Shown here: one piece after another, positions 34,832 through 47,772 of the stretch | How the letters are laid out: every line of letters starts with the position of its first letter | How positions within the stretch are numbered: the stretch's first letter is position 1 | From: Mycocentrospora acerina | Lineage: Eukaryota > Ascomycota > Dothideomycetes > Pleosporales | Assembly (NCBI GenBank): GCA_022701365.1 | Contig: JAKUHH010000230.1 | Location: forward strand, 310,001-374,000 | DNA: 64,000 bases | Direction: 5' to 3' | Translations under genes and position numbers: made by a program | The notes under the pieces: model-generated | What the model was told of the DNA's origin: nothing | Databases searched by the model: none | Seen by the model: only the letters and a program-made list of their open reading frames with translations

Positions 34832-37435
34832 AGACGTTGTGGTGGATATGCAGTGAGGATGTTATGGTGGGTATGCAGTATAAAGGCGGGATGCCCGCTG
34901 GCTGGTGGAGATTCGAAGCTTCCTCGGGGAAATAGGTGGGAGCGTAATTCTACGCCGCGCGTGTACAATTGACGGACCGAAGCGTGTTTTGAATGCCCCG
35001 ACTACCCATCTGCTTGTTTGTCTACCTGCCTACCTGCCTACCTACCTATTTGCCGGGCCTCTAGGACAATAAGGGTAACACATTTTTGTTTTTTGTGGCA
35101 AACCGTCTATTCGAAAAAGAAAAGAAAAGAAGAAGATCAAAAAAGGAAAGGCAATGACACGGTAACGGCAATGCATGAAACGCCTTGCGCTTGGTGGGTC
35201 CCCACTCCCCACTCCCTTCCCTCTTCCCCCCCCCCCAGCCAAACACGGAAATCAATCCCCAAATGAGGGAGGTAGTAGTAGAAGCAGCAGCAGTAGTAGC
35301 AGTAGTGGTAGCAATAGTAGCAGCTTATTATACACCTGTGACGAGGAAAAGATCAGCAAGCGACGACAACGACGACGGCGATAACCTCCCATCATCCCTT
35401 TACAACAAAAAAAATAGAAAGAGAGCAAGAAAGGCTAATTTTTTCTTTCCTTCTTCTACTTCTTCCATCTTTTTTTTTCTCTCAAACCAATCGCGTATTG
35501 TTATTGTTATTATTATTTTTTATTCTTAATCCGTTGGGACGGAATGGACTGAAGTGATGATGATGATGGTGATGGTGATGATGACACTGTTCATGATTGA
35601 TTGATTAATTAATTAATTGATCGATCGATCGATCGATTAGGTCATCAACGGTTAGAGATCCATGCACGCACGCATGAATGAGGAGGAAGTAGAAGGGGTT
35701 TGACTTTTATTCTTTTTTTCCAATCTTAATGTGATGTGATGTAGTATCAGTTTTTTTTTTAATTATTACATTTGGCATTTTCCATCTGGAGGGGAGGGAG
35801 GCAGGGAAGTGATGTAACAGGTTTGAAATGGCAATGTATGCAAGTAAGGAAGGAGGTGGGTTTTTTTTGGTCTTCGAGATGTGGAATTGCGCTCTTTGTT
35901 TGTTTGTTTGTTTGCTTGTTTTTTTCTTCTTCTCGTCTTCTTCTCCTACTTCTTCTATTCTGCGTACTCTTTTTCATTTATTCTGTTTCACTTCCTTCTT
36001 ACCTTTTCCACGCTTCGCTCTTCAAAAGTGCGAGGTTTGTCTGACACGCGGCGCAGGCGGGCAGGGTGGCCATTGCTTTGATCAAGGGCCCTGTTGGGTG
36101 CGGAATAGTACCTAGTCATTGATGGATGCGGAAGCGATGAGATCCGAGAGTTTGGGAATGGGGGTAGGGGGGATGGAAACGGCCAGGGCACATGTCGTGT
36201 TGTGTCAGGGGCAGCAGTCGCTATCCGCTATTATTTTTGGGTTACATATCCTCGCAGTTGTTGTTGCAGCTGATAAATCTCCGTTCGGATGGGTGGCTGC
36301 CGAGGTGGAGGTGGAGGTGGAATGTGTTCCGTCCGAGTGTGGATGGATAGACGGATGGGGTGCGGGCTTTTTTAAGCTCTCACCTTGGACGTCGTGTCAT
36401 GGGGTGGTGTGGTGTGTCGTATCCGGCGGAGTGACGGCTGCGATCATGTCGTATTCGGGGCCAGCGTGTTTGTTAGTTCGGTGGGTGGAACGAAAGGATG
36501 GAGGAAGGAAGTATTCTGGAGTTGCATGTTGAGTGATTACGATAGGACGAGTGGAGAGGGCATGGGGCGCAGGCACACGGACGGCATTTGCTGGATTTGG
36601 CAGTATGCGCATTTGACACTCGACGACGGTGGGGCTGGCGCGCCCAGGGCGGACGGTGTGCTGCAGTCAGGGTCTCGCAGTGCATTCAGGGTCTGGCGAG
36701 TGAGCAGCCGTCATGGGCGCAAGGATTGGGCGTCGTGCGGCTGCGGGGAGGGGAGAAGCGCGTCGACATGGCACGGCTAGGCTGGGCTGGGGAGGACTGG
36801 AGGCTGAGGGCTGGAGGGAAAAAGCAGAGACGATGGCTTCAACGGCGAGTTGGTTGTGGAGTGCATTGGGGATCGTGCTGCAGGCACGGTGGTAGTGAGG
36901 ATGCTGCAGGCCATGCGAGGGAATGCATCGCCAGTCGGCCATGTCATTCATTCATTCAGTCAGGCAGGTCATGTTAGTCAATCGTGTATGTAGTGCACCG
37001 CCAGGCAGTGTTGCACCAGTCAATCAGCCAGTCAATCAGCCAGCCAGCCAGCCAGCCAGTCGCTCACTCACTCCCTCACTCACGTCAGGCATGTACTAGT
37101 CGCATGTCCGTGGTGATTGCCGTGCTACTGCTGCTGTCCAGCACTAGTCGGGCGGAAACAGGGGCTTGATGCACGCTGCACGCTGCTCGTGCCACATTCA
37201 GTCGCACAGAGACTCGACCACTCTGCTCCACTTCACTACATTCTGCCGTTTCTCCTGGGGGGTTTTTTGGACCGAACGACCGGCCGCCGGACTCTCGACT
37301 GCCTCGCACTGCAGCGCCGCCCGTCCCTGCTGGCTGCCCGCGCATCTGCTGCACCACCGTCGCCAGCGCGTTCCTGCATCGACGGCCATGCCTAGGTGCA
37401 TATCCGTGGCCTTGGCCTGAGCGACCACCAACACC
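34832..37435. other. 2.6-kb gene-free region rich in microsatellites
   Basis: No open frame in this interval resembles a protein family. It contains many simple repeats: CTAC (about 35023-35047), mixed TAG/CAG triplets (35272-35324), GAT triplets (35555-35583), ATTG/ATTA/ATCG tetranucleotides (35594-35639), TTTG (35897-35920) and GCCA/CTCA tracts (37017-37083). It probably holds the 3' end of CSN3 and an unusually long promoter or leader for the MIT-domain gene. A non-coding transcript is possible but nothing in the sequence shows one. Confidence 0.6.
35594..35639 (+). repeat. ATTG/ATTA/ATCG tetranucleotide tract
   Basis: Consecutive tetranucleotides shifting from GATT through AATT to GATC; strongly palindromic and so able to form hairpins. 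Confidence 0.9.
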
Positions 37436-40400
37436 ATGAACACCCACCGGCCAGTTTCCCCCCCGCTCTCGGCCAGACCCTCGCAGCAGCAGCACCAGCA
37501 GCAGCAACAGCGCCGCCCATCGTCGCGCACCGCCTCCGTCTCCTCGTCGTCGGTCGCCACGGTCAAGCGGCCGGGCTCTCGTGCGCTCAGAGAGGCCCCA
37601 GACCCCCACAGGCACGCCACACCGCCTCAGGCTGCCCCAGCACGACGGCGCTCGAGCGCAGCCAACGGCGTAGCAGATGGCATTGCCGCCCTCGGCGACG
37701 GCATAGCCAACCTCAACCGCTGGTCGCAGTCGACGACGAGCAGCCGCGCCTCGACGGGTGCGGGCGCTGCTTCTGGTGCGGGTGCGGGTCCTGGTACTGG
37801 CGGTGCTGGCGCGGGTACGGGTACGGGCACGGGAGCTGCAAAGGACAAGGGCCACCAAGCCCACCAGAGCTTCTCGCGGAAGCTCAGCGTCAGCTCAGTC
37901 GGCACCCTGGCCGCCATCAATGGGGCCGCCGCCCATCCATCCTCGCCCTCACGCCTCAACCCCTCGCCCTCGCGCCACGTCGCCGCACGCCCGTCCAACC
38001 GCCGCTCGCCGACCGCAAGTCCCACGCGACGTGCACGCCCGCGCTCCCCCGCCCACGAGCCCGTGCTGCCCGTCGCCGCGCCCTCTCCCGCCGCACTCCC
38101 GCACCACCACCAGCAGCCCCCCGTCCTGCTCCCCGCAACCGTCTTCGACCCAAACTCCCCCACCAGCGCCTCCACCACAAACTCGCCCTCGACCGCCGGC
38201 CTGTTCACCCCCAGCATCTTCACCTCGAGCCAGCCCACCGACTACTTCAACCTCAAACACCGCCAGTCCCCGCCCACGCACTCGCACCATCCGCCGCCTC
38301 GCACAAAGCCCGACAAGGCGCTGGGCAAGTCGCCCTTGGGCTCGCCTGCCATTGTCGGCGTCCAAGACACGGACCCCAGGCACGCATCCACCCTGGGCCC
38401 CCTTCGACCCCGCACATCGAGCCGGCCCTCGCCTGCAGCCACAAGAGAGGCCCTTCAACCAGCGCCACAGAGTGCCGCGCACAGCAGGCGGTCTGCGTCT
38501 AGAGACCATTCCAGGGGCGCCAGCAACGACCATCATCACCGCAGCGAGAGCAAAGATCACCAGAGAAGCATGAGCAGGGACCACTACAGGAGCCAAAGCA
38601 GAGACCACTACCGCAGCGAGAGCACCGCCAGCGACCTTCACCAAGGCTCTCCCCCGCGCACCCGAGAGCGGCGGGAAAAGGACAAGAAGACGATGCTTTC
38701 CCGAGCCCTGCAAAAGGCAAACACGGCAGTCTTGCTCGACAATGCCCAGAATTTCGAGGGCGCCATGGAGGCGTACGAGGATGCCTGCAAGCTGCTCCAG
38801 CAAGTCATGGACCGTAGTTCGCAGGAAGAGGATAAGCGTAAGCTGGATGCAATTGTAAGTGGTCTGATAGCGCTAGTGGCTGCCCTCTCAATGGTAGTCC
38901 GTACTAATTTCCAGTAGCGAGTCACATACACCAATCGCATCGAGGAGCTCCGGCGATTAGACCCTGGGTACACGAGTAGTACCGGGAAATCACTACCAGC
39001 CCGTCCAATGAGTGGTGAATCCCTGGATGAGCATCGGTCCATGTTACTAATGGATGATGACGACGACGATGATGAAGATGGTGATGGGGGTGATGGAGAA
39101 GAGGCTCCCGTTGTTCACGTTGCCGCGCCAAAATTCGTAAACGACCCCTCCGTCGCCGATCCGTCTCTTGATCCAGCAGAACCCGAGACACCGCCCGCAC
39201 ATCCACTTCCCTTCCGCAGGCCTGACTTTGAGAACCCACGTGAGTCGGTCATCTCGACGGCTATTCGCGATGTACAGCGGAGTCTATCGAGTTCGCAATT
39301 CAGCCTACAGCCGCCCCCGGGCCGGCTTGCAAATCAGTTTGGTGGTGGTGCTGCCTCCCCGGCAATGGAGTCGCCCATGGATCGAACATATATGCCGCCA
39401 CCACTCTCCCCCAAGAGATCGAGGTCGCCTTTGTTCAGTGCGAACAGAGATTCCGATACGATTGAACCACAAAGATTACTCCAACCACAGCTATCGGCAC
39501 AAGCCAGGCATCAACGGGTTCATAGTAACGAATCAACGTCCTGGCTGGATACGATCGACGAGTCTGGAGGTTCTTCATCTTCTTCATCTGTACACTCACT
39601 ATCACCAAGCGGACTACGCCGGAAACACATTCGAAATGCAAGCGGAGCTACAGAAGCAGAATTCGATGCCGCCCTTGACGCTGCCGTCGAGGCTGCTTAC
39701 GATGAAGGCTATGAGCCATACGGCGATGACGAGGACATGAACACATCTGCGGATCTAATTTCTACTAAACTGAGGAGCATTGAATTAGCCAAGGAGCGCG
39801 TACGGGAAGTGGAGCGGGAAGAAGCGATTGCAGCGGCCAAGTTTCGCTACAAGGAAACACAACTCCGAAACGAGACACTGCCCCACGTTAGGGAGAGCGT
39901 TGAGCTTTCTTTCAACGACGAGGCTGAAGAGGAGGAGCGCCTGCTGGACGAGATGACGAGAGAGTACATGCTTGATGGGTTTGATTTTGATCTACAGACA
40001 AAGTCATCGTTACCACGGCAGTCCGACTCGAGTGGCGCTTCTCGAAGCACGTTCAACAGTTCGGTATCCTCGCATAGAACAACAGGTGGAACATCGCTAT
40101 CAACAGTTACGGAGGTGATGCATTCATCATCAAACTCCAAACCACCACCAGCGCATTTTCCTCCGCCGGTTCCCGCCCCGTCTGGCGCTCTACCCCCGGT
40201 CCCGGAGCTCCAGACAACTCAGCCAATCGACGCATCTGAAGTGACACCACGGCCCTTGACTGCAACCAAAGACGCTGCGTCTGTGAGGAGTAGGAGATTG
40301 TCAGGACAGAATGCCAAGATACTTAAAATCGAAACATCCCTGCCAGCAGTACCTCCAGCCCCACACACGGAGAAGCCCCCGGTACCAGCCAAAGACTCGC

Positions 40401-41972
40401 CTACAGATGTTCCACCAGAGCCAAAGTCAGCGGCCGCGATTCTTGGACACAGTGGCATGCAGCCCAGTCTGGACGCTACGTTCAAATTACCGGCACTTTC
40501 ACAACCATCTCAAATAACAGCAGCGCCCACAACAACACTACTTGCGGCACCGTCTCTGCAGCCCGCCCTCCCTAGTCCTGTGGAGACGACTGTCACTGTT
40601 TCACCAGCTACACCTAACGTCGGCCATGCTCTAAACGATTCAGGTCTTGCTCCCATGCCAGGTTCGCCAAAGAATGGCATCAGTTCAGTCATGGGCATCA
40701 GGAAGAACAAGTCGTCGCTTAGCCTGAAGCCGCGCACTCTATCAATGTCAAGTCCAGATGGCTCGGACGCATCAATTGGCACCCCCCTGAGCACAACATT
40801 TTCCGCGACAGGGCGAAAGCACAGTATTGCGACGGTAGCATTGCCAACACCGGGTCTTTCCTCTTCATTCAGCATTGATGGGCCTGGTGGTGGAATGCAC
40901 CTCTTCGAGAGTGACATACATTCGCCCTTTTCCCCTGGTTCACCCAACGTCGAGATCGCAAACGCTCCAATACCTTTGGAACCATGTCCAGATTCGTACC
41001 TCCTGCGACCTTTCTGGCTCATGCGGTGCTTCTACCAGACCATTGCGCACCCTCGCGGTGGATACCTCTCGAACAAGCTCTTTATTCCACGCGATGTGTG
41101 GCGAGTCAAGGGCGTCAAACTGAAGAACATTGAGGACAAGATAGCCAACTGTGACCTGCTCACCGCAGCTCTGCAGAAGCTGGCAACCGTGGACACACTT
41201 GATGCGGACGCCATGCTCGAAGAGATGCAGTCACTGGAAATCATACTCGACCAAGTGCAAATCCAACTAGCAAAAAAGCTCGGCAGCGAAGTCGGCACAA
41301 ATGGCGTATCTGCACTGTTCAGAGATGCAACGACAGTCGGCGACGGTACAGCGCCATCGGACCACTCTGGCAAGGGGTCCCACGGCTCACAGGACCATGC
41401 ACCAAAGGGCGCTGTTGCGCAAGGCAAATCGTATCTTGCATCGTGGCGTAAACTGCGGTCCAAGAACTCTGGTATCAACCTTGCCACCGTGGCCAGTACC
41501 ACCGGGATCAAGACGGAGGTTCAGAAGGATTCTTTGGTCATGACTTCGCTCCCCATGACGAGTCTGCCGATCCTCCGATTCGCCAAACGCGACATTTCTG
41601 GCGTGATTTTCGATGGACCAAATTCCGGTTACATGGGTAGCTTGGCGAGGTTGTTCGATGCGGTTCAGATTCTGGGTATGTTGCTTCCATGTCTACGCAC
41701 AAATCTTGCCTCCCGGCACCAACTTCTTCCATAAAACACTCGAAACTATCTGCTGTTTGCGTATACTAACAATTCATTCTCTAGACCAAATCGCTCGCCA
41801 AGTAGAAGACCCAGGTCTCAAGCTCTCGTCTGCCACCCACGTCGGCCTCGAGTTCTCCGCCCGCCACGCTGCCACCTTCTTTGGCTTCTACATCTGCCGC
41901 TTTGTCCTAGCTGATGTCACACTGTTGCTGGATAAATTCATAAAGAGGGGAAGTGAGTGGGTGTTGGTATAA
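37436..41972 (+). CDS. Large MIT-domain protein
   Basis: Exons 37436-38854, 38918-41675 and 41785-41972 encode 1454 residues. The first 400 residues are disordered, Ser/Pro/Ala-rich with a Gln run and Arg/His/Ser repeats (RDHYRSQSRDHYRSES). The MIT domain is at about 420-490 (MLSRALQKANTAVLLDNAQN, then EGAMEAYEDACKLLQQVM), with the intron inside it; joining gives KLDAI|RVTYTNRIEELRRLD. Short acidic (DDDDDDDEDG) and coiled-coil segments follow. A conserved folded C-terminal region runs from about 1160 (PDSYLLRPFWLMRCFYQTIA, then GGYLSNKLFIPRDVWRVKG) to the end. MIT domains bind ESCRT-III tails, suggesting a role in endosomal or membrane traffic. I know similar fungal proteins only as MIT-domain proteins of unclear function. 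A GTGAGT just before the stop leaves open a further exon. Confidence 0.85.
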
Positions 41973-43779
41973 TCCGCTTCTGTTGTACCATCTACCTCCT
42001 TCCCCCCTCTCTTCACACCTTCATCCATCCACCCATTCTATTCTACCCCTCGTTTGCTTGCATTCCATCTACGAGAGAAAGCTACCCCCTTCTTTCTTCA
42101 CTAGCTATCTTCTACTTGACGAAATTGACCCTCTTCTTCTTCCTGAATCCAAGGGAGGTGTTTTTTTATATTCAAACTAGCTGGCCGGCTGGCTAGTTTA
42201 ACCGGACTGGACTGGACTGGACTGGACTGGAATGGACTGAACTCAGGCTAATGGGGCTGCTTCAAAGTGGGAGAAGACGAAGAAGACGAAGAAGAAGAAG
42301 AAGAAGAAGAAGAAGAAGAGTCGGGTGATTGGGTGGTAAAAAAGGGGTTGTAATGTCATGATGTCACGTTCTTCATTCACCATTCATGTCCGCTATTGCG
42401 TTGCGTTGCGTTTGCGTTGTTTTTATATCATGCGCCTTTTTTTCCATCACTTTTACCTCCTTTCCCTCGGGTTCTTCCTCTCCACACGCACACTCTTATA
42501 CACTGATACACGCGCATGTTCCGCTTTCCGTTTCCTGGAGTTTTTATTCAACATTTCCCTCCCTCTCTCTCTCTCTGCGTTGCATTGTCGCATCGTTAAC
42601 ATTGTTGTCTTTGAAGATATCCCCCTCCCATTCCTATTTTTTTTTTGGCTGTTGTTGTCATTGTCATTGTCATTGTCATTGTCATTTTACCCAATGTCAT
42701 GTACAATTTTGACTCGTTGTTTTTTTTAGTTAGCTAGTTAGTTAGTTAGTTAGTTAGTTCGTCAGTTGGTCAATTGGTCGTTTTACGACAGGGAATTGAT
42801 GACGGACGGATGGGACCAGATGGGACGTCATAGGATGGGGTAAGGTGGGGCTAGTTGGGCTGGATACATGGGTGGCTTTGGATGTATATATGCTTATGTA
42901 TTGTTTGTGTGTGTGGGTTTGTGTGTGTAATAAGCACAAAGGCACAGTACAGTACAGTACAGTACAATACAATACAAGACGAGCTCCTTGCCTCATCCTA
43001 GAAGCAATCATCACAGTCTACATACAGTATTCTCTTCTCATCATTCCAGTGAGCCAAATCATTTCCTTCACCGAGATGAGAGACGCACCCTATAGCAAGG
43101 CCATTTTCGCGATTAGACCTCTGGAGTCTCTCTTGTGCTAGCTTTACAAAATGTCACTGAGAGCAATCACGCACACTGAGGGGCTCGGAGACCCTACAGG
43201 CCAAGGTTGGGTCACGTGTCCCAAGGGGTACGGATGACCCCTATATAAGGTCTTGTCTGAATGAAACTGTGAGGACTTGAGGATTTGTCTATATACTACT
43301 ATCAATATATCTCTTTTGTCCTGTCTATTGTGCTGCCTGTCTGTAAAGTCATCACGTTGATTCCTTGATATACCCCGCACTACGCGGAGTCGCATGCTGC
43401 ATACGAAGGTGGCTTGTCGCACGCGTTTGGCTGCGCAGATGTTTGGTGGTAGCGGTGATGGCTGGATACACTCTGCTGTGTACTGGTGTGAATGAGAGAG
43501 TGTGTGGTATTGTCAGCTAAGCCGTCTGAGCATATTGTTGTTGGCTGATCACTTTCGATGTTCATGGTATCTTAAGAGCTGAAACGAATCCTTTGTTGTC
43601 AATGAGCTGCGGCGCGACCTGATACGAGAGTTGTCAGTTAGCTGCAGCCTCACCCTCTTCAGCCTCACCCTTTTCAGCCCCAACCTCTTCAGCCTGATCG
43701 CTCGCTCATCATGTCACCTTTCCCCCCTCCTCGTTGCTAGTTTACACATATTCACCATCAGGTTGTCGTTTCTTGCAAT
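41973..43779. other. Intergenic with microsatellites; promoter region of NLR gene
   Basis: No gene recognised. It includes ACTGG pentanucleotides (42204-42236), a GAA tract (42272-42320), TTGTCA hexanucleotides (about 42654-42686), TTAG tetranucleotides (about 42729-42760) and AGTAC/AATAC pentanucleotides (about 42946-42976). At 43236-43246 there is a TATATAAGG-type TATA box in a segment (43150-43400) that looks like a decayed LTR promoter, though it has no clear ends. Short CTCTTCAGCC(T/C)-type direct repeats occur at 43645-43700. Confidence 0.55.
42272..42320 (+). repeat. GAA trinucleotide microsatellite
   Basis: About sixteen GAA/GAC triplets; a purine tract 300 bp past the MIT-domain gene. 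Confidence 0.9.
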
Positions 43780-46700
43780 ATGGACCCGCTCAGTGTCACG
43801 GCCAGCATTATCGCGATTATTCAGCTCTCTGCCAAAGTCTTCGAATACCTGAGTGATGTCAAAGACGCCTCGAAAGACCGCACGCAGTGCGCAGTTGAGA
43901 TTAAGAATCTAAAAGATTTGCTTGAAATGCTCAAGGATAACGCTGAAACGGCAGATCCTACACAGCTATGGTATACCGCCGTCTGTAGAATTACCGCTCA
44001 GAACGGGCCGCTTGACCAGTTCAAGCGGGCGCTGGAAGCGCTGCAGGGTAAGATAGTTGATGGGGGTCGAATGAAGAAGGTCGGCGAGGCACTGATGTGG
44101 AAGTTCAATAAAGAAGACGTTGCAATCATTTTAGCTCAGATTGAGCGACTGAAGACGCTGGTAGGGGCTGCGCTACAGATGGATCACTTGTAAGCTCCTA
44201 AATTACGACTACTACTAAGCTGTATAGCTTACACATATAAGCAAACTCTCGCAAGCTATCAAAGACGACACTGACTTTGTTCGGACGCACATACAAAAGA
44301 TTGAGTCTGGGGTAGACACGATCCGAAAAGACCAAGACTTGGAAAGGCACCGTAAGCTTCTGAAATGGGTATCGAGTTCAGACTACCCTGCTCAGCAATC
44401 AGATATTATAAGCCGCAGACAGGAAGGAACATGTCAGTGGTTTCTAAACGCGCCTGAAGTGACACAGTGGCTTAATAAGCCTAAGGCCACTCTCTTCTGT
44501 CCAGGAATTCCAGGAGCTGGCAAAACTATGGTAGCAGCTGTTGCAATTAACGATTTGTTAGATAGAGCGCAGAACAGCTTATATGGAGTTGCCTACGTGT
44601 ACTGCAACTACAAAACGCAGGAAGAGCAGGATGTTACTAGCATGCTAGCAGCCATCCTTAAGCAGCTAGTCCAAGGTCGACTTTCAGCAGTAGAACCAAT
44701 AGAGCGATTGCATCAGAAGCATGCTAACCGGGAAACTAAGCCATCACTCGACGAGATCTCTAATGCGCTCCGAGACGTGCTGACGCATTATCAATCTGTC
44801 TACATAGTAATTGATGCACTAGACGAATGTCAGGATGCTACTCGCCGCCAGTTCTTAGCCAAACTTCGAGGTCTTCCGGCAAGTCAGGATATTCACTTAA
44901 TGGCCACCTCGCGTTTTATACCAGATGTTGAGCATTTTTTTAAAGACGCGCTAAAGGTGGAAGTGCAGGCTAGCAGAGACGACGTTAAGCTCTTTGTGGA
45001 TAGCCAGTTACACAAACTGCCTAAATGCATCCAGCACAACACAGAGTTGCAGGAAACAGTGCAGAAAAAGATAGTAGAGGCGGTGGACGGCATGTAGGTC
45101 TCTTGTTGGACTTGAATAATGATCTGCACTTACGCGTTCCTAGGTTCCTCCTTGCTCGCCTGCACATAGATTCGCTGCTAGACAAAAGAACGCCAAAAGC
45201 TGTAAAAACAACTCTTGATAAACTTGCAAAGGGCGCAGCTGCAATAGATGTTGCGTACAAAGAGGCTCTCCAGAGGATTGAAGGTCAGCCAGACGATGAC
45301 CGCGAACTAGCTAAAAAGGTCTTGTCATGGATTACGTTCGCGAAACGACCGCTCACCACTGCTGAGATATGCTGCGCCTTAGCAGTAGAGCCTGACGCAG
45401 CTGAGATTGACCCAGAAAACATACTTGACAGCGAAGACCTAGTACTTGTATGCGCTGGTCTTGTTGTTGTTGATCAAGAGAGCGGTATTATTCGTCTTGT
45501 GCACTACACTACACAGGAATACTTTGAGCGAACTAGAGATACTTGGAATCCTTGTGGGCAGCTGCAAATTGCTACTACGTGCCTTACCTACGTAAGCTTT
45601 GATGCTTTCAAGAAGGGTAGCTGCTCCACTGATGATGAATTTGAGCAGAGATTGCAGCAACATCAGTTCTTAGATTACGCAGCTAAGCACTGGGGACACC
45701 ATGCAAAAGCAGTTGAGGCTGACGTTGCTGATCTTGCGTGTGAATTTCTGCAAGGCGATTCACTTTTGTGTGCTACACAGGTACTAGGTGTTGGAAGCTA
45801 TAAGGATACAGGATACAGCACACAATACGCTGTAATTGCACCTCTACACTATGTAGCACAGTTTGGACTTACTATTCTGGCAGAAATGATTATGTCTACT
45901 GCCAAAGAGCCTGTTATAAATATTGTAAATGCTAAGGACAGTCGTGGTAAAACTGCCTTATCTTGGGCCGCAGAACGTGGACATCGTGAGATGGTCGAGA
46001 TGCTACTTGACAAAGATGCTGATGTTAACGCGCAGGGGGGTAAATACTACAGCAACGCACTCCAGGCAGCTTCAGCTGAAGGCCACGAGCAGGTTGTCAA
46101 GACACTGCTTGACAAAGGTGCCGACGTCAACACTCAAGGTGGAGACTACGGAAATGCACTCCAGGCAGCTTCAGCTAAAGGCCACAAGCAGGTCGTCAAG
46201 ACGCTGCTTGACAAAGGCGCTGATGTTAACGCGCAGGGGGGGAAATACTACAGCAACGCACTCCAGGCAGCTTCAGCTGAAGGCCACGAGCAGGTTGTCA
46301 AGACACTGCTTGACAAAGGTGCCGACGTCAACACTCAAGGTGGAGACTACGGAAATGCACTCCAGGCAGCTTCAGCTAAAGGCCACAAGCAGGTCGTCAA
46401 GACGCTGCTTGACAAAGGCGCTGATGTTAACGCGCAGGGGGGGAAATACTACAGCAACGCACTCCAGGCAGCTTCAGCTGAAGGCCACGAGCAGGTTGTC
46501 AAGACACTGCTTGACAAAGGTGCCGACGTCAACACTCAAGGTGGAGACTACGGAAATGCACTCCAGGCAGCTTCAGCTAAAGGCCACAAGCAGGTCGTCA
46601 AGACGCTGCTTGACAAAGGCGCTGATGTTAACGCGCAGGGGGGGAAATACTACAGCAACGCACTCCAGGCAGCTTCAGCTGAAGGCCACGAGCAGGTTGT

Positions 46701-47772
46701 CAAGACACTGCTTGACAAAGGTGCCGACGTCAACACTCAAGGTGGAGACTACGGAAATGCACTCCAGGCAGCTTCAGCTAAAGGCCACAAGCAGGTCGTC
46801 AAGACGCTGCTTGACAAAGGCGCTGATGTTAACGCGCAGGGGGGGAAATACTACAGCAACGCACTCCAGGCAGCTTCAGCTGAAGGCCACGAGCAGGTTG
46901 TCAAGACACTGCTTGACAAAGGTGCCGACGTCAACACTCAAGGTGGAGACTACAGAAACGCACTCCAGGCAGCTTCAGCTAAAGGCCACGAGCAGGTCGT
47001 CAAGACGCTGCTTGACAAAGGCGCTGATGTTAACGCGCAGGGGGGGAAATACTACAGCAACGCACTCCAGGCAGCTTCAGCTAAAGGCCACGAGCAGGTT
47101 GTCAAGACGCTGCTTGACAGAGGCGCCGACGTCAACGCGCAGGGTGGAGACTACAGCAACGCACTCCAGGCAGCTTCAGCTAAAGGCCACGAGCAGGTTG
47201 TCAAGACGCTGCTTGACAAAGGCGCTGATGTTAACGCGCAGGGGGGTAAATACTACAGCAACGCACTCCAGGCAGCCTCATATAGAGGTCACAGAGAGGT
47301 ACTTAAACTATTAAGTGGTAAAGATTTAGTTCTACAGCTGCAAGATCATTATGGACGTACACTTCTCTGGTGGGCTGCAGCTGGCGGGAATGCTTCTACT
47401 GTAAAAGTGCTGATTGATCAGTATGGATTTGATCCTCAAATGACAGATATCTTTGGGCGTACGCCATTCTGGATAGCTAAGAAGAAAGGACATGATGCAG
47501 TGTTGAAGCTGTTGTCTGATGAGTGTGGAGAAATTGGCACTGAATCAGGAGCGTCACACCAAAGTGGTGATGACCAGCAGCGTATGCATTGCGATGTTTG
47601 CACTTTGGGTATTGAGACAACTGCCTTTCACTACCATTGCCTTCTTTGCAATGGCGGAGACTGGGACGTATGTGAAGATTGTAAGTCGAGGGGTGCTTCA
47701 TGCGAGATAGCAACACACACATTGATGAAGCGCACAATGAAAGAGGGGAGTTGGGTTGAAGTAATAAGCTAA
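43780..47772 (+). CDS. NLR-type protein: PigL_N + NACHT + ankyrin repeats + ZZ finger
   Basis: Exons 43780-44189, 44242-45093 and 45144-47772 encode 1296 residues. The N-terminus (MDPLSVTASIIAIIQLSAKV) matches the fungal STAND N-terminal (PigL_N/HeLo-like) type. The NACHT P-loop GIPGAGKTMVA is at about 224 and Walker B VYIVIDALDEC at about 323, so the ATPase core looks intact. The junction AVDGM|FLLARLHIDSL restores the usual post-NACHT segment. Ankyrin repeats run from about 685 to 1200, of which thirteen are nearly identical. The C-terminus has a ZZ-type zinc finger (about 1235-1280: CDVC, then CLLC, CEDCKS and distal His). Such proteins are thought to sense non-self or pathogens and trigger regulated cell death or incompatibility. 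The effector role is inference. The splice acceptor at 44240-44241 is unusual (AAG) but keeps frame. Confidence 0.92.
46021..47226 (+). repeat. 201-bp tandem repeat encoding paired ankyrin repeats
   Basis: Six consecutive 201-bp units start at 46021, 46222, 46423, 46624, 46825 and 47026, with a partial seventh from 47227. Each encodes a 34-residue plus a 33-residue ankyrin repeat (DVNAQGGKYYSN and DVNTQGGDYGN types). Units 1-4 encode identical protein and differ at the DNA level only in scattered bases such as GGT/GGG in the first; units 5-6 carry a few replacements (G to R, K to E, K to R, T to A, G to S). Confidence 0.97.

Noticed and set aside
37396..38573. Long plus-strand frames in other phases (368 and 271 codons) and a 284-codon antisense frame
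   Set aside because: Shadows of the disordered GC-rich N-terminus of the MIT-domain protein.
45929..47314. 461-codon plus-strand frame rich in Arg/Thr/Leu repeats
   Set aside because: It is a shifted-frame shadow of the NLR ankyrin array; the 201-bp period keeps it open.
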